This document shows positions 18,978 to 27,202 of a stretch of 64,000 bases of DNA, one piece after another (the first letter of the stretch is position 1; the number at the start of each line of letters is the position of its first letter). Location: contig NZ_CP151792.1 in the NCBI RefSeq assembly GCF_038446525.1, positions 186,001 through 250,000 of the forward strand, read 5' to 3'. The translations under genes and the position numbers were made by a program. The notes beneath the pieces were generated by a model, which had not been told where the DNA came from, did no database searches, and saw nothing but the letters and a program-made list of their open reading frames with translations. The stretch comes from Methanolobus sp. ZRKC5. Lineage in GTDB: Archaea > Halobacteriota > Methanosarcinia > Methanosarcinales > Methanosarcinaceae.

Positions 18978-19271
18978 ATTATGAATTCTTAAATCTCAAA
19001 CTATTTTTCTTACAAGCGAGCCACAAGTGCTTCGAACCATCGGGAATTTTCAACATATTATCCAGTTATGTTAGAATTTCTGATGATTTTTATGCTTTTT
19101 TAAAGTTGAAAGTTATCACATATCACATTTTATTGTAGATTATATGCTAAAATATCTACAGTGGAACGTTTTCATCAATAAGTTTAAATAAGTTCTCATA
19201 TATTATCATATACAATCACATATGAGGTTATCCTTCAGAAAATCAATCTTACATTAAAGGTGGTACTCAAA

Positions 19272-19817
19272 ATGCTCTATCCAAATCCCCAAAATCAACA
19301 TCCAATAATTAGTGAAAAGGCATGGATCTCTGAAACTGCGATCATTGTCGGAGATGTAACAATTGGTGATAATGTGTTTGTAGCGCATAACGCTATCATC
19401 AGAGCAGATGAACCCGGTTCTTCAGTTACAATAGGAGACAACTGCAATGTGCAGGATAATGTAATAGTTCATGCATTGTCCAATTCAGAAGTAATCATAG
19501 AAAAGAATACTTCACTTGCACATGGATGCATTGTTCATGGACCATGCAGTATCGGTCGCGGATGCTTTGTAGGATTCGGTGCTGTAGTGTTTGACTGTAA
19601 TATCGGTAACAATGTCGTGGTTTTACATAATGCGACAGTTCGCGCTGTGGAAATACCTCCTCAGAAGGTCATACCAGATGGTAAAGTAATTACAAAGCAG
19701 GAAGATGTGGAAAGTCTTGAAGATATAACTTCCGATCTTGTCAAGTTCAAGAGTTCTGTTATTAATGCTAATGTAGAACTGGTCGATGGTTACAAAGCTC
19801 TCCCTCAAGAAGCCTGA
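19272..19817 (+). CDS. Gamma-carbonic anhydrase-like hexapeptide-repeat protein
   Basis: 181 residues of left-handed beta-helix repeats (VGDVTIGDNVFVAHNAIIRA). The gamma-class active-site pattern is present: Arg and Asp in IIRADEPGS, NVQDNVIVHA, and two histidines in SLAHGCIVHGP. These would be the three zinc/iron-binding histidines of a trimer. The acidic loop of the prototype Cam is absent, so it is closer to the CamH type. Reversible CO2 hydration is the expected reaction, though some relatives are not active. ATG 19272 follows aggtgg; a GTG four codons earlier is part of that site. Confidence 0.82.
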   Translation: MLYPNPQNQHPIISEKAWISETAIIVGDVTIGDNVFVAHNAIIRADEPGSSVTIGDNCNVQDNVIVHALSNSEVIIEKNTSLAHGCIVHGPCSIGRGCFVGFGAVVFDCNIGNNVVVLHNATVRAVEIPPQKVIPDGKVITKQEDVESLEDITSDLVKFKSSVINANVELVDGYKALPQEA

Positions 19818-20001
19818 TAAAAAGTGAGAGTTAATGCTGAGAATACAGAAAAATACGTGTAATATGCTTTTTCTGTCATTTTTTACTATTTTTAATACAT
19901 TGGTTATTTAGTTCCCTACTTTTTTTGTTTGATGTTTTTTATAAGAAGTTTACTTTTATACAATAACCTTTATTAGTTTTTGAATATATTACTTGTGTAA
20001 T

Positions 20002-21435
20002 ATGATTAGTTTTTTAGCTTCTTTAATTGCACTTGTAATGGGCTATTTCGTTTATGGAGCATTTGTAGAACGTATATTTGGAATTGAGCCCAGCAGAAAA
20101 ACACCCGCATATACACAGGAAGATGGTGTTGATTTCATTCCTCTTAGCTGGCCTCAAATATTTCTTATCCAGTTTCTCAACATTGCAGGATTAGGTCCTA
20201 TATTTGGTGCTATTATGGGTGCTTTATACGGTCCGGCAGCTTTTCTATGGATTGTACTGGGCAGTATTTTTGCAGGTGGAGTGCATGATTATTTTTCAGG
20301 AATGCTAAGTGTCCGCCACGGGGGAAAAAGCATTTCAGAAATTGTAGGGGTGTATTTAGGCAGACAAGTAAGAATAATCATGATCGCTTTCTCCTTCGTT
20401 TTGCTAATACTCATAGGAACTGTTTTCACTTCCGGCCCAGTAGGACTTCTAACCAATTTAGGATTTACAGGGATATTGGCCAAACAGAATTTCTGGCTGG
20501 CCATCATTCTTCTATATTATTTCATAGCCACAGTTGTTCCAGTCGATAAAGTTATAGGCCGCATTTATCCTTTATTTGGGGCCGTTTTACTTATAATGGC
20601 ATTCAGCATCGGCTTTATGCTTCTTATAAAAGGTTATGAAATACCTGAAATCACTCTTCGGAGCTTGCATCCCGATAGTCAGCCTTTATGGCCCATGCTT
20701 TTCATAACCATTGCCTGCGGAGCTGTCAGCGGATTTCATTCAACGCAATCTCCCATAATGTCAAGGTGCCTGCCGAATGAGACGTATGGTCGCCGTGTTT
20801 TTTATGGAGCCATGATAGCAGAAGGAGTTATCGCACTGATTTGGGCTGCTGCTGCAATGTCTTTCTTCCCAGGAGGGATTTCCGGTTTAAATGAAGTGAC
20901 TGTCACTGGAGGCGCTGCTTTAGTAGTAAACGATGTTTCACTGGGTTTGTTGGGACCTCTTGGAGGAATTCTAGCTATCCTGGGTGTTATTGTTTGTCCT
21001 ATTACTTCTGGAGATACAGCTTTCAGAAGTGCACGTCTAACTGTGGCCGATGCGATAAACTTAAATCAGAAGCCTTTAAAAAACAGGTTGATAATAGCTG
21101 TCCCGATATTTGTCATGGGATTTGGACTGACCCTGATCGATTTTAGTGTTGTCTGGCGCTACTTTGCATTCTCAAACCAGGTATTAGCAACCATAGTCCT
21201 GTGGACATCTGCTGTTTATCTTGTAAAGAATGATAAACTACACTGGATAGCTACTTTGCCGGCTACATTCATGACAGCAGTAGTAACAACCTACATTTTG
21301 CAAGCACCTGAAGGTTTAAGTTTACCAATCAGCATCTCCTATCCTATCGGAATTATCTGTGCAGCTGTCGCTTTGTTCCAATTTGTGACCATAATATTTT
21401 CCCTAAATAGCAGATATGAAAACAAACTGAATTGA
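20002..21435 (+). CDS. cstA: CstA-family carbon starvation transporter
   Basis: 477 residues, strongly hydrophobic with 12 or more membrane segments. CstA hallmarks are IAGLGPIFGAIMGALYGPAA near the N-terminus and CGAVSGFHSTQSPIMSRC in the middle. Studied relatives import peptides or pyruvate across the cytoplasmic membrane; the substrate here is unknown. The start is probably ATG 20002 with almost no ribosome binding site. A TATA-like tttatacaa lies about 45 bp upstream, so the transcript may be nearly leaderless. Confidence 0.85.
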   Translation: MISFLASLIALVMGYFVYGAFVERIFGIEPSRKTPAYTQEDGVDFIPLSWPQIFLIQFLNIAGLGPIFGAIMGALYGPAAFLWIVLGSIFAGGVHDYFSGMLSVRHGGKSISEIVGVYLGRQVRIIMIAFSFVLLILIGTVFTSGPVGLLTNLGFTGILAKQNFWLAIILLYYFIATVVPVDKVIGRIYPLFGAVLLIMAFSIGFMLLIKGYEIPEITLRSLHPDSQPLWPMLFITIACGAVSGFHSTQSPIMSRCLPNETYGRRVFYGAMIAEGVIALIWAAAAMSFFPGGISGLNEVTVTGGAALVVNDVSLGLLGPLGGILAILGVIVCPITSGDTAFRSARLTVADAINLNQKPLKNRLIIAVPIFVMGFGLTLIDFSVVWRYFAFSNQVLATIVLWTSAVYLVKNDKLHWIATLPATFMTAVVTTYILQAPEGLSLPISISYPIGIICAAVALFQFVTIIFSLNSRYENKLN

Positions 21436-21504
21436 GGATATATAATTCAGATAAGCATTTTAATACAGAGTATATGGATTTCGAAGACATCAATTTCTCA
21501 TGTA

Positions 21505-21675
21505 ATGCACAATAAGCTTGCAGATGGAGCATATGGTAGTGCTAATTATCGATTTGAACTATTGAAAAGGAATACTATACTTATTGCACCGGTCAGTAAA
21601 GATACCATATTACAACAAAAGAACTGGGACATGCTTTATCATTTGCTACAAAAAATAAGTGAGGGTTTATCATAA
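21505..21675 (+). CDS. Possible small ORF after cstA
   Basis: 56 codons starting MHNKLADGAYGSANYRFELL and continuing KRNTILIAPVSKDT. The frame is open back to the cstA stop codon. The composition looks coding, but no family or ribosome binding site is recognised. It may be the 3' remnant of a longer gene. Confidence 0.25.
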   Translation: MHNKLADGAYGSANYRFELLKRNTILIAPVSKDTILQQKNWDMLYHLLQKISEGLS

Positions 21676-21733
21676 TTGCTGATATCCCTCTTCTTTAAAT
21701 AACTGTTATCCGCCTATTTTCCATAGGGAAACC

Positions 21734-23272
21734 TTATGCCAGTATGTCAGAAGGAACTTTGTAATGCGGATCTTCCCAGTGATTAACCTCAATTATGGCA
21801 GATGCGTTGTCCAGTAGTATTTGACAATCTTCACTTAAATGGCGCAGATGAACCTTTTTACCTACCTTTGCATAGCGTTCAGTTATCTTATTTAATGCTT
21901 CAATTGCAGAATGGTCTGCAACTCTTGATTCTTTGAGATCAATAATTATCTCTTCCGGATCATTTAGTACATCAAATTTATTTTGAAACTCTGTAACTGA
22001 ACCAAAGAACAACGGACCAAAGAATTCGTAGTGCTTTATTCCGTTTTCATCAACTACTTCTCTTGTACGCACCAGTTTGGCATTCTCCCAGGCAAAAGCC
22101 AATGCGGAAATGATAACACCTGCAATTACCGCTACTGCAAGGTTGTGGTAGATGACAGTTATAGCTGCGACGAGCACCATCACAATCACATCCGTCATGG
22201 GTACTTTACTAAGTATTTTCAACGAAGCCCATTCAAATGTTCCGATGGCAACTACAAACATCACTCCAACTAATGCTGCCATTGGTATCATTTCGATAAG
22301 AGGGGCGCCTACCAGCACAAAAAGTAATAGGGCAATAGCTGCAGCGACTCCTGATATTCTGCTTCTTGCACCTGAATTTATATTGATGAGACTTTGTCCT
22401 ATCATGGCACAGCCGCCCATTCCTCCAAATAAGCCACAGACAAAATTGGCAACACCCTGTGCAACACTTTCTTTATTAGCCCTGCCTCTTGTTTCTGTCA
22501 TTTCATCTATCACGGTCAGCGTCAATAGACTTTCTATCAAGCCTACCAATGCCATGATGAGTGAATATGGGAATACAATTTTCAGTGTTTCCAGATTGAA
22601 TGGGACCTGAGGTATATGGAATTTAGGAAAACCGCCTGCAATGGATGCAATATCTCCAACTGTTCTGGTTTGTATCTGGAATGAGATCACAATGGCTGAA
22701 ACAACTATAATCGCAGTTAGTGAAGCAGGAACAGCTTTTGTCAATCTGGGCATCAAATAGATGATAGCCATTGTCAGGCCTACAAAGCCTAGCATAATCA
22801 TGAGTGCCTGTCCACCTAACCAGTGTTCTGTCCCATTGATGTCAATAAATTTGAACTGGGAAAGCTGAGCCATGAAAATAACGATAGCCAGTCCATTCAC
22901 AAATCCAAACATTACTGCATGTGGCACAAGCCGAATGAATTTACCTAATTTCAAGGCTCCAATGCTAATCTGGATAATACCCATTAGAACTACTGCGGCA
23001 AAAAGATATTCAACTCCTTGTTGGATTACCAGGGCAACAACTACGACTGCTATTGCACCTGTGGCACCGGAGATCATTCCCGGTCTGCCGCCTATAATTG
23101 CTGTTATTAATCCAATGATGAATGCAGAGTAGAGTCCAACCAATGGACTAACATTTGCTATTATTGAAAAGGCTACAGCTTCAGGTACAAGGGCCAGTGA
23201 AACTGTCAGGCCGGATAACACCTCATTTTTGAGGTTTAATTCATCGTTCTTTAAATTTTCTATAAATGCCAT
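21734..23272 (-). CDS. SulP-family anion transporter with STAS domain
   Basis: 512 residues. The membrane part (1-400) begins NEVLSGLTVSLALVPEAVAF and includes FVCGLFGGMGGCAMIGQSLI, which is typical of SulP permeases. A cytoplasmic STAS domain occupies about residues 420-500 (IIIDLKESRVADHSAIEALN). SulP proteins carry sulfate, bicarbonate or related anions. Bicarbonate would suit a methanogen with the nearby gamma-carbonic anhydrase-like gene, but the substrate is inference. Convergent with cstA. Confidence 0.88.
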   Translation of the reverse strand: MAFIENLKNDELNLKNEVLSGLTVSLALVPEAVAFSIIANVSPLVGLYSAFIIGLITAIIGGRPGMISGATGAIAVVVVALVIQQGVEYLFAAVVLMGIIQISIGALKLGKFIRLVPHAVMFGFVNGLAIVIFMAQLSQFKFIDINGTEHWLGGQALMIMLGFVGLTMAIIYLMPRLTKAVPASLTAIIVVSAIVISFQIQTRTVGDIASIAGGFPKFHIPQVPFNLETLKIVFPYSLIMALVGLIESLLTLTVIDEMTETRGRANKESVAQGVANFVCGLFGGMGGCAMIGQSLININSGARSRISGVAAAIALLLFVLVGAPLIEMIPMAALVGVMFVVAIGTFEWASLKILSKVPMTDVIVMVLVAAITVIYHNLAVAVIAGVIISALAFAWENAKLVRTREVVDENGIKHYEFFGPLFFGSVTEFQNKFDVLNDPEEIIIDLKESRVADHSAIEALNKITERYAKVGKKVHLRHLSEDCQILLDNASAIIEVNHWEDPHYKVPSDILA

Positions 23273-23695
23273 ATTTGGTCCTATTTTAAAAAATTACTAT
23301 GCACCTACAAACTCTCAAATTCTTAATATTGAAAATGAGCTATTATAGATCGTGGGGTGTTTTGCGAAAAATGTAACTTTAGATGGAGTCACTTTGTGAC
23401 TATTTATCCGGGTATGAAATGCTTTGAATTACCAGTGAAAAAAGCAAGCATGTTTCCAATAATCGCTTTATAACAACTGATCATCGGTTTCAGGACAGAA
23501 GTTATTGTAAAGGCAATTTGAAGTGTTATAATTGCTATAATAAAAACTGCCTTCTGATCACTGGAAATAATCCATTAAAACGCTTTATGATCCTGCTCTC
23601 AATCTCATTTGATTTATCCATCTAGATATACACCATCTATTTTTACGGAGCACCATAGAAGCGTCTGTCTATATATAAATATATAGTATGTTTAG
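23273..23695. other. Intergenic region upstream of SulP
   Basis: No gene seen. Must contain the SulP promoter. AT-rich with no clear riboswitch-like structure. Confidence 0.45.
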
Positions 23696-23789
23696 GCTCT
23701 ACAGAAGCACAAAAAACATAAAGGGAACAGTGTGTTTGTTCCACATTTCACTAATCTTCATGAATTCATTAGAGAATTTCTACAGAGCC
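23696..23789. mobile_element. Small element with ggctct-ctacagagcc ends
   Basis: ggctctacagaa at the left and ttctacagagcc at the right are near-perfect inverted repeats 94 bp apart. They match the ends of the longer repeat at 34312-34518 (ggctctatagaaatcct). No coding capacity. It looks like a MITE or internally deleted transposon of a second family. Confidence 0.5.
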
Positions 23790-23979
23790 AAAATTTAGTC
23801 AATATACTAAAAATTCGACATCTATGACTCGAAAAGCTTTAAATCGATAATTATCCGACAGTCTCCTGAAAAATAGACTTTGCGAATAAAAAAATGAGAC
23901 ATGATTTTAAAAAAACATACTATATGAATATTAAATGAAAATTTTTGCTACAAAGCAAAGGACCATAGTTAAAAATGAG

Positions 23980-24375
23980 GTAACTATTCAGCCTACCACA
24001 ATTAGCCTATTGATACTGATTTAATCAAAACGGAGATGTTTGCTCACTAACAACCTAAGAATCAAAAAAGCAATCAATGGCAACAATCAAAATTAATGAT
24101 CCGTAACTATTCAGCCTGATAAAAACGCTATCAATAACAATCTTGACAAAAAGTTGAAACGTAAATTTCATTAGGATCATTTATTTTGATTGTTGCTATT
24201 GATTGCTTTTTTGATTGTTAGATTGTTAGTGAGCAGACATCTCTATTTCGATGAAATCAGTACCAATAGGCAAATCGTGCCAGGCTGAATAGTTACAATG
24301 ATCCTAATAAAATGTAGGTCTCAACTTTTTGTCAAGATTGCTATTGATAGTGTTTTTATCAGGCTGAATAGTTAC
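23980..24375 (-). mobile_element. 194-bp MITE, subfamily B, copy 2, carrying a nested copy
   Basis: The outer element starts gtaactattcagcctacc and ends caggctgaatagttac, with the target duplication aaaatgag on both sides. It is split by a subfamily A element at 24103-24296. Subtracting that and its 8-bp duplication leaves exactly 194 bp. Orientation is reverse. Confidence 0.95.
24103..24296 (+). mobile_element. 194-bp MITE, subfamily A, copy 4, nested in a B copy
   Basis: Complete, with perfect 16-bp ends and the 8-bp duplication aatgatcc generated from subfamily B sequence. It shows that this A insertion is younger than its host B copy. Confidence 0.96.
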
Positions 24376-24433
24376 AAAATGAGAACACATAACTTAAATA
24401 GAAAATGGCTCGGTAGAAATTATTCTACACGAA

Positions 24434-24844
24434 TCATTTCTTTAACTTTTTAGATAGGTGGGATGCAAGGGTCATCTGGGTCATTATATGCTTGTGAAAT
24501 TCCATATATGCTTTATTTGTGTTTGGAATTTTTGTTCTATAGTCAAAACTCAGGACATTCTCTACGACCTCATATGAACGATTGAAATCTTCAAGTTCTC
24601 CCGGAAAGTATTTTTCGAGCAGTGGCCTGCATTTTGTACACCATTCTTCATATTTGGCAGGCAGTATGTCAAGGATCTCTCTGGCTTCAGGTATTGGTTC
24701 ATCATAACGATATATTTTTGATCCACCATCACTCTCTCCCTCAACCTCTACAAACTCTATCAATGGAAACAACTGTTTGGAATATGCAATTATCTCCGTA
24801 GACAGCCAGTTTGCTAATTTAATTTCATGTTCATCCGTATCCAC
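24434..24844 (-). CDS. Hypothetical soluble protein
   Basis: 136 residues beginning MDTDEHEIKLANWLSTEIIA, rich in acidic and aromatic residues, with PAKYEEWCTKCRPLLEKYFP in the middle and a lysine-rich C-terminus. No family recognised. Two cysteines (CTKC) could form a metal half-site. I start at GTG 24844 because aaggtg precedes it; a GTG at 24853 forms part of that site. The nested MITE lies about 60 bp beyond its 3' end. Confidence 0.6.
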   Translation of the reverse strand: MDTDEHEIKLANWLSTEIIAYSKQLFPLIEFVEVEGESDGGSKIYRYDEPIPEAREILDILPAKYEEWCTKCRPLLEKYFPGELEDFNRSYEVVENVLSFDYRTKIPNTNKAYMEFHKHIMTQMTLASHLSKKLKK

Positions 24845-24904
24845 ATAAAACACCTTTTTTTCGATTTGCTGTATAGGTCATCATTCTATTAAGAATAAAC
24901 TATT

Positions 24905-24954
24905 GGCTTTGTAGAAATTAAAGATATGAACCTCATTCGACTTCCTACAGAGCC
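24905..24954. repeat. 50-bp inverted-end sequence related to the ggctctgtagaaa family
   Basis: ggctttgtagaaatt and cttcctacagagcc are inverted relatives only 50 bp apart, resembling the ends of the elements at 23696 and 34312. It is probably a minimal or decayed element. Confidence 0.35.
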
Positions 24955-25000
24955 TGAAAAAATGATATGTTGAGAAAAAATGATAGACTATACTTTCTGG

Positions 25001-25282
25001 TTAGTTGAAAAACTTACCATCCATCTTTTCCATGACCGTTGTTCCTATATCTGTCAGGACGTATTTTTTCCATGTGGTCTTTGCTGGAGTAAGACACTCA
25101 ATAAGTCCATGGTCTTCAAATTCCTTTAAGGCACGACTGATATTCTGGGTCGATCTCTGGGTATCATGAGCTATTTCAGAAGCTTTGGCTATTAAGTGAG
25201 TTTTCATGTATTCCATTAAAATAAGCCTGCGGTCAACACTTACAACCCACTTTACCTGTTCATCGATTGAATCTTCTGTCAT
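25001..25282 (-). CDS. Winged-helix DNA-binding protein
   Basis: 93 residues with a winged helix-turn-helix (AKASEIAHDTQRSTQNISRA, then LKEFEDHGLIECLTPAKTTW), typical of small archaeal MarR/ArsR-like regulators. The N-terminus VVSVDRRLILMEYM is also usual for the group. It probably acts as a dimeric repressor of nearby genes; the target is unknown. Short intergenic gaps on both sides. Confidence 0.75.
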   Translation of the reverse strand: MTEDSIDEQVKWVVSVDRRLILMEYMKTHLIAKASEIAHDTQRSTQNISRALKEFEDHGLIECLTPAKTTWKKYVLTDIGTTVMEKMDGKFFN

Positions 25283-25390
25283 AATTCTTCCATTTCATTA
25301 ATTAAAGACATCATTCAAATGTCCTATGATGTTTTTAGCTGTTGCTAAGTACTACAGGTTACTATTTAATTAATCCCATATACGACTTTG

Positions 25391-25903
25391 TTATGCCTTT
25401 GGTGTGTACACAAGCTCAACAAGTCCTGATTCATATTTCTCTGTACTTTTAAGTTCCAGCCCTATGCTCTTTTTTATGTCCCTGAAAAGTGGTATACCTT
25501 TTCCAAGCACTATTGGCTGTATTGCTATTCTGAGTTCATGGATAAGTCCTTTGTTGAGAAGCATGGAAATGATGGAAGCACCACCAACAACCCATATTGA
25601 GCCGCCGGTTCCAAGCATCAGGTTCTCGGTTGTGCCAACCGGATCATCTGAAAATATGACTCTGTCATCTTCAGAAGAAGGATGCTGCTTTGTGAATACA
25701 TAACACTCTTTATCTTCATAAGGCCATTTACCAAAACCCAATACCTGTTCGTAAGTCTTGTGACCCATGAGCAAGGTTTCCACCCCATGCATAAATGAAT
25801 CGAAGTCGTATTCTTCTTCCTGCAACAGCCAGTCCACATTCCCGTCCTCTGCTGCTATGAAGCCATCCAGGCTGCATGTTATCAATAATATGACATCTCT
25901 CAT
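25391..25903 (-). CDS. RibD C-terminal/dihydrofolate reductase-like protein
   Basis: 170 residues. MRDVILLITCSLDGFIAAED at the start and GGSIWVVGGASIISMLLNKG in the second half are typical of the RibD_C/DHFR-like fold that binds NADPH. LIHELRIAIQPIVLGKGIPL is also characteristic. The stand-alone members are reductases of unknown substrate, so a role in riboflavin synthesis should not be assumed. I prefer ATG 25903; an ATG seven codons earlier (25924) is possible. Confidence 0.8.
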   Translation of the reverse strand: MRDVILLITCSLDGFIAAEDGNVDWLLQEEEYDFDSFMHGVETLLMGHKTYEQVLGFGKWPYEDKECYVFTKQHPSSEDDRVIFSDDPVGTTENLMLGTGGSIWVVGGASIISMLLNKGLIHELRIAIQPIVLGKGIPLFRDIKKSIGLELKSTEKYESGLVELVYTPKA

Positions 25904-25945
25904 CTTTTTCCCACTCCCATTCATTACTTATTTATGCTCAACTTA

Positions 25946-26374
25946 TCATGTCAACACATAAGGAAATACTGTAATTTTCCATTCATCTTCCTGTTTTACG
26001 AGCTCTATTTGCTCTGTGGTCATGCCCGTTTCTGACGTACCTTCTAGAAGAGTTTCCAGCCAAGAACTTGACTCAACAGATGATCTATTAACCAGCACAT
26101 CAACGACTGCTTCATCCTCATAAATGTACTCATTTGAAATTTCTATGAGTTCATACTTTTCAGGATTTACATCTTTACAGCTGTTTACAAAAGATGCAAA
26201 GTCAGTATATTGCTTGTAATCTGATGACATCATGTCATAACATTCATCATAGTTCCCTTCGTCGAACTGTGATACAAAGTTCTCCACTGTTTTTGTGGGA
26301 CTGCTTCCAATACCTGCGCATCCGGCATTTAGCAGGACCAACAACATTAAGGCTATTATTATCGCTTTTCTCAT
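25946..26374 (-). CDS. Lipoprotein, DUF4878-like
   Basis: 142 residues with a lipoprotein signal (IIIALMLLVLLNAGCAGIGS; lipobox LNAGC). A domain of the NTF2-like/DUF4878 type follows: TKTVENFVSQFDEGNYDECY, ending VKQEDEWKITVFPYV. It should be exported and lipid-anchored at the outer face of the membrane. Function is unknown. ATG 26374 is preceded by ggtgtgg. An in-frame start further upstream would add an implausible leader. Confidence 0.7.
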   Translation of the reverse strand: MRKAIIIALMLLVLLNAGCAGIGSSPTKTVENFVSQFDEGNYDECYDMMSSDYKQYTDFASFVNSCKDVNPEKYELIEISNEYIYEDEAVVDVLVNRSSVESSSWLETLLEGTSETGMTTEQIELVKQEDEWKITVFPYVLT

Positions 26375-26613
26375 AAACCACACCAAACCTGCGTTAGTAA
26401 ATGCATGTTCAATTTGTTTCTTTTTGTATAAATGTTCAATTATAAACCATATTGACTGATTCACCCTGTTATTGAGCTGAGTATTTTAATGGACAAAACA
26501 GTGTATTCAAAGTCAAACTAGAATAAGCTTTAATAAAACAGGAGTGGCACATTATTGGAAAGAACCCCACTCTCAAACAAAAGAGAATTTATTGATGAAT
26601 AAATGAATGGGTT

Positions 26614-26799
26614 TTATTTTACTCCCTTTGTTCCTGCTACTGATATTAACGAGAAAGGAATCCACCATAGGGCAATAAGCAGGTACAATGCCATTTGCTC
26701 ATGCTGCGTGCCTTCAAATATGTGATCTGAAATGATTATTGCAATCACAAAGATGATCGAAATTCCAATATTAAGAAATGCTGCTTTTTTAGGATGCAT
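26614..26799 (-). CDS. Small membrane protein
   Basis: 61 residues from MHPKKAAFLNIGISIIFVIA, with two hydrophobic segments (the second ALYLLIALWWIPFSLISVAG). An ATG 18 codons earlier (26853) is possible but lies in repeat sequence. No family recognised. Confidence 0.45.
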   Translation of the reverse strand: MHPKKAAFLNIGISIIFVIAIIISDHIFEGTQHEQMALYLLIALWWIPFSLISVAGTKGVK

Positions 26800-26827
26800 A
26801 GAATCACTATATGTTAGTAGGTATATG

Positions 26828-27020
26828 AATCTATAGAAATCCTCGGTATTCAAGCGAGAATGAAAGCTAATGGATTCTCTAAGTATAATTTTGTATTACA
26901 TGGAATGAGGATGAGAAACGTCTACTATAGTGACTCCTGTAAATACAAAAAAAGAGGTGAGGGGGTGTGTGGGGGAGAGGGGAAAAGCTTATGAGTATTT
27001 CAAGGTTTATTTTTTTGTTA
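26828..27020 (+). repeat. Dispersed repeat, second family, copy 1 (right end decayed)
   Basis: Contains ctatagaaatcctcggtatt, then aatgaggatgagaaacg and a G-rich block (gaggtgagggggtgtgtggg). It matches the copies at 34312 and 55261 in order and spacing. The right inverted end is not recognisable. No coding capacity. Confidence 0.6.
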
Positions 27021-27202
27021 AAATTGTGCCTGTTTTTTGTGGTGGGCTGTACATATATGTGAATCATTCCCCAGACATCTATGGAAAATACCAATCTATA
27101 AAAATAGGTAATGCAATGGATGCAAGTACATCAATAATTGAAGAATTAGAAAACGTAGAGCATTTTTACAAAAACATTATATATTAATGCAGGATGTGCC
27201 GG

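Noticed and set aside
23273-23695. Riboswitch upstream of the SulP gene
   Set aside because: No conserved aptamer or terminator-like structure could be recognised in this AT-rich stretch.
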